NCBI RefSeq assembly: GCF_004362245.1
Contig: NZ_SNWM01000003.1
Span: 744,001-808,000 of the forward strand
DNA length: 64,000 nucleotides
From: Pedobacter duraquae
GTDB taxonomy: Bacteria > Bacteroidota > Bacteroidia > Sphingobacteriales > Sphingobacteriaceae
Reading direction: 5' to 3'
Below the pieces are notes generated by a model. It saw only the letters and a program-made list of their open reading frames with translations, searched no databases and had not been told where the DNA came from. The stretch's first letter is position 1, and each line of letters starts with the position of its first letter. A program made the position numbers and the translations under genes. Shown piece after piece: positions 1 through 9,499 of the stretch.

Positions 1-498
1 CTCACATCTGGCGGGATGGGAGCTATGGGTTTTTCTCTTCCTGCCGCAATTGGAGCTTGCTTTGCTCTCGATAAAGAACCGGTTGTTGTGATTATTGGAG
101 ACGGCTGTATGCAAATCAATATCCAGGAATTACAAACTATAGTACGAAATAAGTTGCCTGTTAAAATAATAATCCTAAACAACAGAACGCTTGGGATGAT
201 TAGGCAGTTTCAAGATACTTACTTTGAATCAAGATATCAGTCGACTTACTGGGGGTACGATGCACCTAACTTTGAAAAGGTAGGCATCGCCTATGAAATT
301 GAGAGTAGAACAATAAGTGTAGAGGAGGAAGTTGTTGAATCCGTCAAATGGTTATGGGAAGGTGATAACGCAACAAAGCCACAACTTCTCCAGGTTATGA
401 TAGATCCTCATACAAATACCTATCCCAAGATTGCATTCGGTAGACCAATTACTGAAATGGAACCCTTTGCCAAGCCGATTGAAATGGAGGGAACCTAA
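1..498 (+). CDS. ThDP-dependent acetolactate-synthase-like enzyme (3' part only)
   Basis: The reading frame is open from base 1, so the 5' part lies outside the window; 165 residues of the C-terminal thiamine-diphosphate domain are visible. The ThDP/Mg motif is present: GDG at visible residues 33-35 and the closing NN at about 60-61. The GMIRQFQ segment matches the acetolactate synthase family. The next gene is an rfbH-type CDP-sugar dehydrase 29 bp downstream, and the rest of the operon makes polysaccharide. This is therefore less likely to be a branched-chain amino acid enzyme and more likely a YerE-like enzyme that adds a two-carbon branch to a CDP-dideoxy-ketosugar. The family call is secure; the substrate is inference. 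Confidence 0.8.
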   Translation, partial: LTSGGMGAMGFSLPAAIGACFALDKEPVVVIIGDGCMQINIQELQTIVRNKLPVKIIILNNRTLGMIRQFQDTYFESRYQSTYWGYDAPNFEKVGIAYEIESRTISVEEEVVESVKWLWEGDNATKPQLLQVMIDPHTNTYPKIAFGRPITEMEPFAKPIEMEGT

Positions 499-527
499 TT
501 TATATTATAACTCATTATATTCAATAC

Positions 528-1832
528 ATGTTAAAAAATATTACAGATAGTGCACTGGAAGAACGTTTGAGAACAATTGCCAGGAAGAATACGACACAAG
601 TTATTGTGCCGGGTGAAAATTACATCCCGGTAACCGGTAAAGTCTTGGACGAACAAGATATATTGTTGGGTGTAGATGCTGCTCTTGACGGTTGGCTTAC
701 AGCCGGAAGATTTGCTAACAAATTTGAGCACGAATTTGCTGAATACTTCGGGGCTAGTAAAGCGCTGCTTGTAAATTCAGGATCTTCGGCTAATCTCGTT
801 GCATTTTACACGCTGACTTCATCTAAACTTGGTGATCGAGCAATAATTCCAGGGGACGAAGTCATTACTGTGGCAGCTGGCTTTCCAACAACGATAAATC
901 CAATAATACAGTTCGGTGCGATTCCTGTTTTTATTGATGTTGATATTGCAACTCACAACGTCAAGGCAGATATGATAGAATCTGCGGTAAGTCCAAAAAC
1001 AAAAGCAATAATGATTGCTCACTCTCTTGGCAATCCCTTCGACTTGAACGAAGTTATGCGTATTGCGAAAAAATATAATCTTTGGGTCATAGAGGATGAC
1101 TGTGATTCTTTAGGAGCCACTTATAACGGGAAAAAGACTGGAACTTTTGGTGATATTTCTACATTTTCTTTTTATCCAGCTCATCATATAACTATGGGTG
1201 AAGGTGGAGCCGTTTTAATAAATAATCCCGAACTGTCCAAATTGGCTGAAAGTTTTAGAGATTGGGGAAGAGATTGCTATTGTGAACCAGGTAAGGACAA
1301 TACTTGTGGTTGTAGGTTTGGGCAGCAGTTGGGGTCACTGCCATATGGGTACGATCATAAATATACGTATTCACATATTGGATTTAACTTGAAAGTTACC
1401 GACATGCAGGCGGCTTTTGGGGTTTCACAGATTGCAAAAATTGACAAGTTTGTAGAGCGTAGAAGGGAAAACTATAATTCTTTATACGAGCGTATGAAGG
1501 AATTTGAGGAAGTTTTTATTCTTCCAGAGGCAACACCGAATTCAAACCCTTCTTGGTTTGGGTTTTTACTTACTTTGAGAGAGGGGGATGCTAGTGACAG
1601 ACATATGTTGGTTCAGCATTTAGAGGAAAAAAAGATTGGGACCAGGCTATTATTTGGTGGTAATCTTTTAAGACAACCGGCTTATGCTAAAATTGAGCAT
1701 CGTGTGGTTGGCGATTTAAGTAATACGGATACTATCATGAATAATTCTTTTTGGTTAGGTGTATGGCCAGGGTTAAATGAAACTCATTATGATTACATCG
1801 CGAATGTGATTCGTGAATATCTGAATGGATAG
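528..1832 (+). CDS. rfbH: CDP-4-keto-6-deoxyglucose 3-dehydrase, RfbH/E1 type
   Basis: This 434-residue DegT/DnrJ/EryC1 aminotransferase-fold protein is the E1 dehydrase of CDP-3,6-dideoxyhexose synthesis. It uses PMP and an iron-sulfur cluster to remove the C3 hydroxyl of CDP-4-keto-6-deoxyglucose. Two diagnostic features are visible. The usual Schiff-base lysine is histidine (FYPAHH, His220), the position reported for Yersinia E1. A CxC...CxC set (Cys250, 252, 260, 262) matches the [2Fe-2S] ligands of that family. The length fits the family. The gene overlaps the next one by 8 bp. The reductase partner and the CDP-glucose genes would be expected upstream, outside the window. Confidence 0.92.
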   Translation: MLKNITDSALEERLRTIARKNTTQVIVPGENYIPVTGKVLDEQDILLGVDAALDGWLTAGRFANKFEHEFAEYFGASKALLVNSGSSANLVAFYTLTSSKLGDRAIIPGDEVITVAAGFPTTINPIIQFGAIPVFIDVDIATHNVKADMIESAVSPKTKAIMIAHSLGNPFDLNEVMRIAKKYNLWVIEDDCDSLGATYNGKKTGTFGDISTFSFYPAHHITMGEGGAVLINNPELSKLAESFRDWGRDCYCEPGKDNTCGCRFGQQLGSLPYGYDHKYTYSHIGFNLKVTDMQAAFGVSQIAKIDKFVERRRENYNSLYERMKEFEEVFILPEATPNSNPSWFGFLLTLREGDASDRHMLVQHLEEKKIGTRLLFGGNLLRQPAYAKIEHRVVGDLSNTDTIMNNSFWLGVWPGLNETHYDYIANVIREYLNG

Positions 1833-3201
1833 GATGATTACCAGCATACGAAAGTTTTCCAATAAAATAGGAATTGATCAGGCAATAGCCTACACTGTTT
1901 TTTCGAAGATATTACAGGTGTTTGGAGGAGTAACAACTCTCTTTTTTGTTGCTCAATTTTTAACAAAGTCGGAGCAAGGTTATTATTACACATTTGGCAG
2001 TATCCTTGCTATACAGATTTTTTTTGAATTGGGCCTATGTAATATCATCATTCAATTTGTTGCACATGAGGCAGTAAATTTGAAGTGGGTGGACGGAGTA
2101 AATTTTACTGGATCTTTAGAGTCAATTTCACGTCTTTCTTCTCTGCTACGTTTCACATTAAAATGGTTTGGCGTAATTGCTAGTTTGTTTGTTATTGGAC
2201 TATTGATAACGGGATATTGCTTTTTTAATAAATTTGGGAAAAATGATGATTTCGTTAATTGGCAGGCTCCCTGGGTAGTTTTGTCAGTGGTTACAGCAAT
2301 ATCACTAATGGCTGCCCCACTGATGGCTTTTTTAGAAGGGTTGGGATGGATGAAAGAGGTTGCAAAAGTAAGATTCGTTCAGCAGATTTTTCAACTGTCT
2401 TTTACGTTGATCTTCTTTGCTTCTGGATTCAAATTATATGCTGCACCAGTTGCTACAGGTATCGGTTTCATGGTTATTCCAATCTGGATTTTTACGGGAA
2501 ACGTAAAGAAAATCCTCGTTTCCATTTGGCACAAAATCGATATTTACAAAGTTAATTATAGGAATGAAATTTTCCCGTTTCAATGGAAAATTGCACTTAG
2601 TTGGATAAGTGGTTATTTTATTTTCCAATTGTTCAATCCTGTCCTGTTCGCGACTGAAGGGCCGATAGTTGCTGGGCAAATGGGTATGACTATAACCGTA
2701 TTGAATGCTATATTAATGCTTACATTGAGTTGGGTGAGCACAAAGGTTCCAGTATTTTCGGGGCTAATTGCTAAAAAAGACTATAAGCAATTAGATAATC
2801 TTTTTAATAGCACTTTAGTTCAGTCGACAGGACTTAACGTTTTTGCTTTAATTGTTTTTTTTATAATGATTTTTGTTTTAAGGCATTACCATATGGTAAT
2901 CGGGGGAAAATATTTTGGAGATCGATTTCTAGCTTATTTGCCAATGTTGTTTATGGCGATTCCGATTTTACTCAACCATATTTTGGCTGCATGGGCGACC
3001 TATCTCAGATGCCATAAAAAAGAACCAATGTTAATTATGAGCATCGTAATCGCAATTTTAAGTTCGTTGTCGACCTTTTTTCTCGGACACGCTTTTGGAG
3101 TCATAGGCATTACCGCCGGTTACCTTTTGGTTACGGTTATTAGTTTTGTATGGACATATTTTACTTTCAAAATAAGCAAAAGAGATTGGCATGGAGCATA
3201 A
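1825..3201 (+). CDS. Wzx-like polysaccharide flippase
   Basis: This 458-residue protein has many hydrophobic segments spread along its whole length, consistent with about 12 membrane helices. That is typical of the MATE/MOP-fold polysaccharide exporters that flip undecaprenyl-linked repeat units across the inner membrane. Its place between a nucleotide-sugar gene and a run of glycosyltransferases supports a Wzx role. The start overlaps rfbH by 8 bp; an in-frame ATG nine bases later (1834) would remove the overlap. I see no sequence motif that fixes the substrate, so the call rests on topology, size and context. Confidence 0.75.
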   Translation: MDRMITSIRKFSNKIGIDQAIAYTVFSKILQVFGGVTTLFFVAQFLTKSEQGYYYTFGSILAIQIFFELGLCNIIIQFVAHEAVNLKWVDGVNFTGSLESISRLSSLLRFTLKWFGVIASLFVIGLLITGYCFFNKFGKNDDFVNWQAPWVVLSVVTAISLMAAPLMAFLEGLGWMKEVAKVRFVQQIFQLSFTLIFFASGFKLYAAPVATGIGFMVIPIWIFTGNVKKILVSIWHKIDIYKVNYRNEIFPFQWKIALSWISGYFIFQLFNPVLFATEGPIVAGQMGMTITVLNAILMLTLSWVSTKVPVFSGLIAKKDYKQLDNLFNSTLVQSTGLNVFALIVFFIMIFVLRHYHMVIGGKYFGDRFLAYLPMLFMAIPILLNHILAAWATYLRCHKKEPMLIMSIVIAILSSLSTFFLGHAFGVIGITAGYLLVTVISFVWTYFTFKISKRDWHGA

Positions 3202-4096
3202 CATTCTTTTGTCAATATGTATACCTACGTATAATCGTGCTGATATCTTAGATAGCACGTTGAAGAGACTTTTTGATAATCCAGAATTTATGAGCGACTG
3301 TGTTGAAGTTGTTGTCTCTGATAATGGCTCTACTGATCACACTAGAGAAGTCGTATCAAAGTATCCGCTTGTGAGATATTATTGTAACACTGAGAATATA
3401 AGAGATTTAAATTTTTCCAAGGTGTTAAGCTTTGGAAGAGGGAAATATATTAAGTTATTTAATGACACGTTGAATTTCAATGCAGGTGTTTTAACAAAAA
3501 TACTCCGGTGTATTGAAACAAATAGTAGTGAAGAGAAAAATATTTTTTTCTATGACAAAATGTTTCTCAATAAAACGGGAGTAAAAGAAGTAGATTCTGC
3601 TGAAGCATTTATCAATGAAGTGAGTTTTTATTCGACTTGGATCGCAAATTTTGGTTGTTGGAGGAGCGAATTTAGAAATATCCCTGATAAGGACAGATAT
3701 GTCCATTTACAGTTAGCTCAAGTTGATTGGAGTTACCGTATCGTTAAAAATGGACAATCGACTATGATTTTTTTTGGAGAATATTATGATATTACAACTG
3801 TCGAGAACAAAGGTGGATATAATGTTTTTGATGTGTTCGTGAGGAAATATTTATTTATTATTCATAAGCAAAATCTATCGTTATTCAGTTACGAACGGGA
3901 GAAATTTAGGCTGTGCTACCATTTTGTTTATCCTTGGATTATTAAGTTATATATAACAGATATTAATACTTTTAGTTTCAGCATAGAGGGGGCTTTTAAA
4001 ACAATTTTCGCTAAATACTGGTACGAACCGTATTTCTATTTATTTTTTGGTAAGTATCTTATTCATAAAATAATAAAAAGGAAATCCATATCTTAG
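3191..4096 (+). CDS. Family 2 glycosyltransferase
   Basis: This 301-residue protein starts with the GT-A nucleotide-sugar fold: SICIPTYNRAD at about residues 8-18 and the VVVSDNGST acidic motif at about 40-48. It is expected to add one sugar to the lipid-linked repeat unit at the cytoplasmic face. The C-terminal third is rich in aromatic and hydrophobic residues (for example a WYEPYFYLFF segment), suggesting membrane association. It overlaps the flippase gene by 11 bp, which implies translational coupling. Donor and acceptor cannot be read from the sequence. Confidence 0.85.
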   Translation: MEHNILLSICIPTYNRADILDSTLKRLFDNPEFMSDCVEVVVSDNGSTDHTREVVSKYPLVRYYCNTENIRDLNFSKVLSFGRGKYIKLFNDTLNFNAGVLTKILRCIETNSSEEKNIFFYDKMFLNKTGVKEVDSAEAFINEVSFYSTWIANFGCWRSEFRNIPDKDRYVHLQLAQVDWSYRIVKNGQSTMIFFGEYYDITTVENKGGYNVFDVFVRKYLFIIHKQNLSLFSYEREKFRLCYHFVYPWIIKLYITDINTFSFSIEGAFKTIFAKYWYEPYFYLFFGKYLIHKIIKRKSIS

Positions 4097-4105
4097 GTAA
4101 CATAT

Positions 4106-5359
4106 GTGAAGCACATTGGCGTGGAGAATGAGTTCGAGCTAGCGAGTCCCTATCACACAGACGAATTGAATAAACAAATTATTAAATTATATATAGGAAA
4201 TATGTCTCTAATTTTGGAGTTAAAGAAAATAAAAAGAAATTTTTTACGGAGAAGAAAGTTTAAAAGTCTGACAAATGCCCTTGGTTCTGATATTCTAAAA
4301 TCGAAAGATTTTAGAATGAACAACATAAAGGAATGTTTTAAGAATAGGAGGATTGCAACACCTGATACAAATATTATTGATCGTGTAATGGCATCTTATA
4401 ATAAGGCGAAATCTAATCAAAAATCTTTTTCTTCAGCTTATCAAGTAGGTAATGAGTGGTTGCCTATTTACGAACGTCATATGGGTGATGTAATTAAAGC
4501 CCTAGGAAGTTCAGACGCTGCTGCTACGAAGACTATATACGAGAATTTTATGCGAGAGGATTGCAGTGTCGGCCTACATGGTTTGCCAATAGATATGAAA
4601 GAAGCATATTTTAGTGGAAATATATCTAATCTTAACAGCGACATTCATTTACATGATTCTATTTATCGTTATAGTCATTGGTTAAATTTAACTGAAAATA
4701 AGTATAGTTTAAAAGACTTACAAATGCCTGACTACGGAAATCCATACGGTTATTTCGTTAATAACGAATTTATACGAGTTGGTGCGGAATACCTGCACTA
4801 TTACGCTTCCAGAATTCAAGAATTAATACAAGAAGAGAAAGGAAGAAAAGTTGTTGTAGAATTAGGTGGAGGATATGGGGGACTAGGGTACTTTCTCACT
4901 CGGATGGAATCAGATCTATGTTACATCGACTTTGATCTTCCCGAAAATATGGCTTTAACCGCTTATTATTTATTAAGTTCTTTTCCCGGAAAGAAGATAT
5001 TATTATATGGGGAAGATGAATTCAATGAACAATCTTCATCAAATTATGATATTATCATAATGCCGAATTTTGAATTGCCAAAACTGGCGTCAAATATTGC
5101 AGACTTAGTTTTTAACTCATATAGTTTAGCCGAAATGTCTACGGACACAATATCTACTTATATTCCGACTTTAAAGGAGGCCTGCAAGAAGCATTTCTTC
5201 CACGTTAATCATACACAAATTTCGTATTCTCTAAAAGCCGATGATTTTGGGATTGAAGACAATGAGTTCAGTTTAATTACAAAAAAGCCTGCATTATGGA
5301 ATATGGGCAGGGATGTTAATATGGACGAATTTGAGTTTTTATATACACGAACTAGATAA
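4106..5359 (+). CDS. Putative sugar O-methyltransferase
   Basis: This 417-residue protein has a clear SAM-binding motif I, VVVELGGGYGGLG, at about residues 249-261. It lies in the C-terminal half, as in the putative sugar O-methyltransferases found in O-antigen clusters. The N-terminal half is not recognisable to me. The listed start is GTG at 4106; the in-frame ATG at 4202 (reading MSLILELKK) is an alternative that would remove 32 residues. The gene sits inside the glycan operon 9 bp after a glycosyltransferase, so methylation of a repeat-unit sugar or chain end is the likely job. That role is inference. Confidence 0.7.
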   Translation: MKHIGVENEFELASPYHTDELNKQIIKLYIGNMSLILELKKIKRNFLRRRKFKSLTNALGSDILKSKDFRMNNIKECFKNRRIATPDTNIIDRVMASYNKAKSNQKSFSSAYQVGNEWLPIYERHMGDVIKALGSSDAAATKTIYENFMREDCSVGLHGLPIDMKEAYFSGNISNLNSDIHLHDSIYRYSHWLNLTENKYSLKDLQMPDYGNPYGYFVNNEFIRVGAEYLHYYASRIQELIQEEKGRKVVVELGGGYGGLGYFLTRMESDLCYIDFDLPENMALTAYYLLSSFPGKKILLYGEDEFNEQSSSNYDIIIMPNFELPKLASNIADLVFNSYSLAEMSTDTISTYIPTLKEACKKHFFHVNHTQISYSLKADDFGIEDNEFSLITKKPALWNMGRDVNMDEFEFLYTRTR

Positions 5360-5414
5360 ATTTATAGGACCGAATGGATTTGTTCGTTTGTCTTTATAGC
5401 GTTTCTTCGCCATT

Positions 5415-6047
5415 ATGAGAAATTTCTTAAGCTTTATTGTACAAAAAGGTATCATTTGGCTGTCCTCCATTTTTACTTTATCTTTGGTGACCGGTGTAAA
5501 ATCAAGGATTAATTCCTATTACACTATTTGGCTAAAAAGGGAGTTTCGTTTTTTTGGAGCTAATAGTGGAATTAATAGGCCTATTTACCTAAACGGAGGT
5601 AAATATATTACTATAGGTCAGGATTTTCACTGTGATCAGCGATTAAGGTTAGAAGCAATAGATGAATATGAGGGAATTAAATATGATCCTGAGATTATTA
5701 TTGGCAATCATGTGATGATTCAGAAAGATTGCCACATAGGTGCTATAAACAAGATACAAATTGGGCATGGTGTGTTGATTGCTAGTAAAGTTTTCATATC
5801 AGACCACTCACATGGTGAAGCGACGAGTTTATCAATTAAAATTCCTCCTCTTAAGAGACCATTATTTAGTAAAGGTCCGGTTATAATTGAAGATAACGTT
5901 TGGATAGGAGAGGGAGTAATCATACTTCCAGGTGTAACAATTGGTGAAAATAGTATTATTGCGGCTGGCTCTGTTGTAACTAAGTCCATACCCAGCAATT
6001 GTGTTGCTGCAGGGAGTCCTACAAAAATTATCAAAGAACTAGATTAA
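5415..6047 (+). CDS. Hexapeptide-repeat O-acetyltransferase
   Basis: This 210-residue protein has hexapeptide-repeat periodicity ([LIV]G-x4) from about residue 95 to the C-terminus. It includes the SDHSHG histidine motif of the maltose/galactoside and WcaF-type acetyltransferases and the closing AAGSVVTKSIP and AAGSPTKII segments. Such proteins are trimers that move acetyl from acetyl-CoA to a sugar hydroxyl or amine. A hydrophobic N-terminal segment could bind the membrane. The stop codon shares one base with the next start (TAATG), so the two genes are probably co-translated. Confidence 0.85.
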   Translation: MRNFLSFIVQKGIIWLSSIFTLSLVTGVKSRINSYYTIWLKREFRFFGANSGINRPIYLNGGKYITIGQDFHCDQRLRLEAIDEYEGIKYDPEIIIGNHVMIQKDCHIGAINKIQIGHGVLIASKVFISDHSHGEATSLSIKIPPLKRPLFSKGPVIIEDNVWIGEGVIILPGVTIGENSIIAAGSVVTKSIPSNCVAAGSPTKIIKELD

Positions 6048-6922
6048 TGACTGTTTCAATTATTATAGTAAATTATAAAACGTGTAGTTTAGTTATAGAC
6101 GCAATTAAATCTGTCCGACTAAAAACTTTAGGAGTAACTTATGAAATTATTGTCGTTGATAACAATTCAGAGGACTCTTCAGAGAGATTATTATATGAGG
6201 AATTCTCAAATGAAGTCATTTACATCGCGTTGACGGAAAATATAGGATTTGGACGAGCTAATAATAAAGGTATTGAAATTGCAATCGGCAGGAATATTTT
6301 TTTACTCAATCCAGATACCCTGTTAACAAATGATGCGGTAACGATATTATCTAATTATCTTGATAATAATCCTAATGTGGGAGCTGTCGGTGCGAATCTA
6401 TACAATGAGGACCATTCTTTTCAGCCCAGTTTCTCAAGAATATATCCTTCGATTCAATATGAGCTGAGTAATTTGTTTCATTTATTGTTTTTTTTTGATA
6501 GGGATAATATAAATACTTCTGAAAATCCGAAAAACGTAAAGACGGTAGTTGGTGCAGCAATGATGATCAGCAAAAATGTACTGAATAAGGTTGGTGGGTT
6601 TAATCCTGAGTTCTTCATGTATGAGGAAGAAAATGAATTGTGTTATCGGATTAAAAAAAGCGGATATCAAATTATGAATGTTCCGGAGGCCAAGGTTATC
6701 CATTTGGATGGAAAAAGTTTTGCTTTTTCAGAACAGCGAACTATAAGACGGTTGGAAGGTCTTAGAGTTCTTTATCGATTAACATATTCAGAATTTTATT
6801 GCGATACTTTAAAGATAGTAGAATATCTAACTATAACTAGTCGTCTTCTACTATTTAAATTAATCAAAAACGAGTCAAAGATAAAGTTCTGGTCTTTTAT
6901 GTATAATAATCGAAAATGGTAA
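6047..6922 (+). CDS. Family 2 glycosyltransferase, rhamnosyltransferase-like
   Basis: This is a 291-residue GT2 enzyme with SIIIVNYKT at residues 3-11, VVDNNSED at about 35-42, an NPDTLL metal-binding region and the GGFNPEFFMYEEENELCYR segment. The latter is typical of dTDP-rhamnosyltransferase-like proteins. A longer frame opens at 5999, but I chose the ATG at 6047 because the family's conserved beta-strand begins there and it forms a TAATG junction with the preceding gene. Its product should add a sugar to the repeat unit on the cytoplasmic face. The sugar specificity is inference. Confidence 0.85.
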   Translation: MTVSIIIVNYKTCSLVIDAIKSVRLKTLGVTYEIIVVDNNSEDSSERLLYEEFSNEVIYIALTENIGFGRANNKGIEIAIGRNIFLLNPDTLLTNDAVTILSNYLDNNPNVGAVGANLYNEDHSFQPSFSRIYPSIQYELSNLFHLLFFFDRDNINTSENPKNVKTVVGAAMMISKNVLNKVGGFNPEFFMYEEENELCYRIKKSGYQIMNVPEAKVIHLDGKSFAFSEQRTIRRLEGLRVLYRLTYSEFYCDTLKIVEYLTITSRLLLFKLIKNESKIKFWSFMYNNRKW

Positions 6923-6957
6923 TGCGCAACAATTATGCAAGTACTTAAATTATTATA

Positions 6958-8289
6958 GTGAAAGATATACAAACCGACATAAGGAAGTATGGTGTTCTTT
7001 ATTTTTTGATAATGTTACATCTGTTTGGGGGTGGGATAGCTAATGCGGCTATCGTTGTAAGTTCGGTTTACGCGTTCATATATTTTGTTTTCAAGAGAGA
7101 AGTAGACCTTTATGTTGTTTTTCTTCTCCTTTTCACCAATATATGTATGGGACAAAATTCTGATGCGGAAAACGTGAGTAATATCAATGTTGGTATATAT
7201 AATAATTTTAAAAATGTTTTGATCTTGGGACCGCTTGCATTGTCAACGAAATTCACTTTTGTACTTGCAATCCCTTTTCGGGCGTTAATTAATATCACGA
7301 AATCCAAAAATTACTTTTTACTTGCTGGTTGGTATTTACTGATCCTTTTGTCACTGATAGGTCTTTTAATGTCTTTTACCTCCGGAATAGAAAATAAGTC
7401 AGGGTTGACGGTTGGATTCAGAATTGCATTGACGATGGGCGTCATTCTTCTTCCTCAAATGGTTTCACATAAAGACGATTTTTTGCGGCAGTTTGATAAG
7501 ATAATGTATTTGTCGCTCGTCACACTTGCTTTAGGTCTTATGAATGCACATTGGCTTTTCATCGTTTTTGGCTTTTTGCCGTTTATGTGGTTTAGATTTA
7601 AGTCATTATTCGCGAAAGTATTCATTATTATTTGTTTGGGAAGAGTTTTAATAGGTGTCGATACTACAATAACTATTGTAGGGACAATTCTGGTTAGTCT
7701 CGGATTTGCCGGATTAGTGCAAATGAAAATGTTTAATACGAAGTCATTAAGTCATGTAGGCTTTTTCCTTATAGTAATTCCAATCATCCTTACTATTATA
7801 ATATTAATAATTCCTAATGATAAGATAGGCTATGATTTTCAAAGTGTGACTGGCTATATTAAGTTTAAGCTAATCGGCGATAGGAAGCCGATTTGGGATG
7901 CATCCTATCTGCAGATCATTACTCAAAATTTTTTTATAGCACCGGCAGGAAGCTCTCTTGAAGTCTATTTTGACTATATCCAACAGTGGCGCGACTGGCC
8001 GGAAGGGTCACACAATATCTTTTTAGAGACTGGACGTCAAATTAGTTATTTTGGAATGCTTTTTTTAGGATTGTTAATAGTGAAAGCACTTACTTGGTCA
8101 CTTCGAAATGTATTAGATTTATTAGATTGTAGAATTGTCCTATGTTTTGTAGCCGTATACATGGTTTTTGGACTTTCGGGCCAACACATTGTGTACGATG
8201 GAGTAGGGTTCATGTTTTGGTTACTTCTTGGTCAGTTAACAAGCATTAATAAAAGTGAAAATGAAAATATTGCATATATCGGCGGCTAA
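6958..8289 (+). CDS. Wzy-like O-antigen polymerase (multipass membrane protein)
   Basis: This 443-residue protein consists mostly of hydrophobic helices. A large hydrophilic loop near residues 290-350 contains GDRKPIWDAS and GSHNIFLETGRQ. The latter resembles the HN-x-hydrophobic segment in the periplasmic loop of the Wzy_C/WaaL family. Within a cluster that already has a flippase and an initiating transferase, polymerisation of repeat units is the best role. The start is GTG at 6958; no upstream ATG is in frame without a stop. Sequence conservation in this family is poor, so the call rests on topology, the loop motif and context. Confidence 0.7.
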   Translation: MKDIQTDIRKYGVLYFLIMLHLFGGGIANAAIVVSSVYAFIYFVFKREVDLYVVFLLLFTNICMGQNSDAENVSNINVGIYNNFKNVLILGPLALSTKFTFVLAIPFRALINITKSKNYFLLAGWYLLILLSLIGLLMSFTSGIENKSGLTVGFRIALTMGVILLPQMVSHKDDFLRQFDKIMYLSLVTLALGLMNAHWLFIVFGFLPFMWFRFKSLFAKVFIIICLGRVLIGVDTTITIVGTILVSLGFAGLVQMKMFNTKSLSHVGFFLIVIPIILTIIILIIPNDKIGYDFQSVTGYIKFKLIGDRKPIWDASYLQIITQNFFIAPAGSSLEVYFDYIQQWRDWPEGSHNIFLETGRQISYFGMLFLGLLIVKALTWSLRNVLDLLDCRIVLCFVAVYMVFGLSGQHIVYDGVGFMFWLLLGQLTSINKSENENIAYIGG

Positions 8290-9499
8290 TTCAGCCGCAG
8301 GTGCAGGAATAGCATGTGTTCGATTACACAAAAGTCTGTTGCAAAGAGGACTTAATTCTAGAATTTTATTTCTTACAGCTGATGGAGCGCATATCCAAAA
8401 GTCAGATTTCTACTCAGATAGTTATCTGAGGAAGGCTAAAAGGTTATTTCTAAGCTTTGCCGATCGAAGCTTATTATTTATATATCCAAATAAAACGAAT
8501 GAGTTGTTTTCGCCTGGTTTATTTGGCGTGGATATAGAATCACATCCTCTTGTAAAACAGGCTGATATTATTCATTTACATTGGGTAAATCATGCATTTG
8601 TCGATATATCACGATTAAAAGGTCTGAACAAACCGATAATTTGGACAATGCATGATTGTTGGCCATTTACCGGCGGTTGTCATTATTTTTTTGACTGCGA
8701 TGGCTTTGAACGTTCTTGCGGGAATTGTCCGGTACTAAACAGTGGTCAATCCAAGGATTTATCATCCTTTATGTTTAGGCGTAAGAAATCTGTCTACAAA
8801 AGCTTAAATATTAAATTTATAGCAATTAGTTCATGGATGAAGAATAATGCGGGTAAAGGTCTGTTAGCTGGAAAGGATATTGAAGTTATACCCAGTGGAA
8901 TAGATTGCTCTATTTTTAAGTGGAAAGATGGCGCATCGGCCCGGCCAGAATTTGGTATTAGGAACGATGAAAAGGTAATCTTACTGGGAGCACAACATTT
9001 GCAGTCGAGATCAAAAGGGATGAGTTTAAGTATTGAAGCGCTTAATGCTTATGAAGAGGGAGCACTGACAGTGGTGACTTTTGGCGGAGGGAAGCTCGAA
9101 TTGCAAAATCAAATGCACAGGATCTTGAATTTAGGTTACATTTCAGATAAAAAAATAATGGCTGATATTTACAAGATGTCTGACGTTTTCATCTGCACTT
9201 CAATTGCAGAGGGGTTTGGAATGACAGTTGCGGAAGCTCAATGCTCAGGTACCCCTGCAATAGCTTTTCGTAACACCGGTCCGTCTGACATAGTTGTCCA
9301 TCATAATACAGGTTATCTGGCCGAATTTATGAATGTTGATGATGTTTTAGAAGGGCTAAGATTTTGCTTAACCGCTAGTTTTGATCGGATCCGGATTTCA
9401 CGCAACTCAATTTCTAAATTTTCTATCGATGTGTGTGCAGTTCAGTATGAAGAAATATTTAATCAGACTTTAAATGATGAAACATCAAATTCGATTTAG
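8261..9499 (+). CDS. Family 4 glycosyltransferase
   Basis: This 412-residue GT-B enzyme begins MKILHIS and has the region WTMHDCWPFTGGCHYF, a cysteine-rich segment common to WcaC-like GT4 proteins. The C-terminal nucleotide-sugar half carries TSIAEGFGMTVAEAQCSGTP, the E-x7-E donor-binding motif. A GTG at 8255 would add two residues; I prefer ATG 8261. The start lies inside the end of the polymerase gene (29 bp overlap). The role is addition of one sugar to the lipid-linked oligosaccharide. Confidence 0.87.
   Translation: MKILHISAANSAAGAGIACVRLHKSLLQRGLNSRILFLTADGAHIQKSDFYSDSYLRKAKRLFLSFADRSLLFIYPNKTNELFSPGLFGVDIESHPLVKQADIIHLHWVNHAFVDISRLKGLNKPIIWTMHDCWPFTGGCHYFFDCDGFERSCGNCPVLNSGQSKDLSSFMFRRKKSVYKSLNIKFIAISSWMKNNAGKGLLAGKDIEVIPSGIDCSIFKWKDGASARPEFGIRNDEKVILLGAQHLQSRSKGMSLSIEALNAYEEGALTVVTFGGGKLELQNQMHRILNLGYISDKKIMADIYKMSDVFICTSIAEGFGMTVAEAQCSGTPAIAFRNTGPSDIVVHHNTGYLAEFMNVDDVLEGLRFCLTASFDRIRISRNSISKFSIDVCAVQYEEIFNQTLNDETSNSI

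Noticed and set aside
1185..1190. Loss of the catalytic lysine in the aminotransferase-fold protein at 528-1832 (His220 in its place)
   Set aside because: It is not a broken enzyme: histidine at this place, with the four cysteines that follow, defines the E1/RfbH dehydrases.
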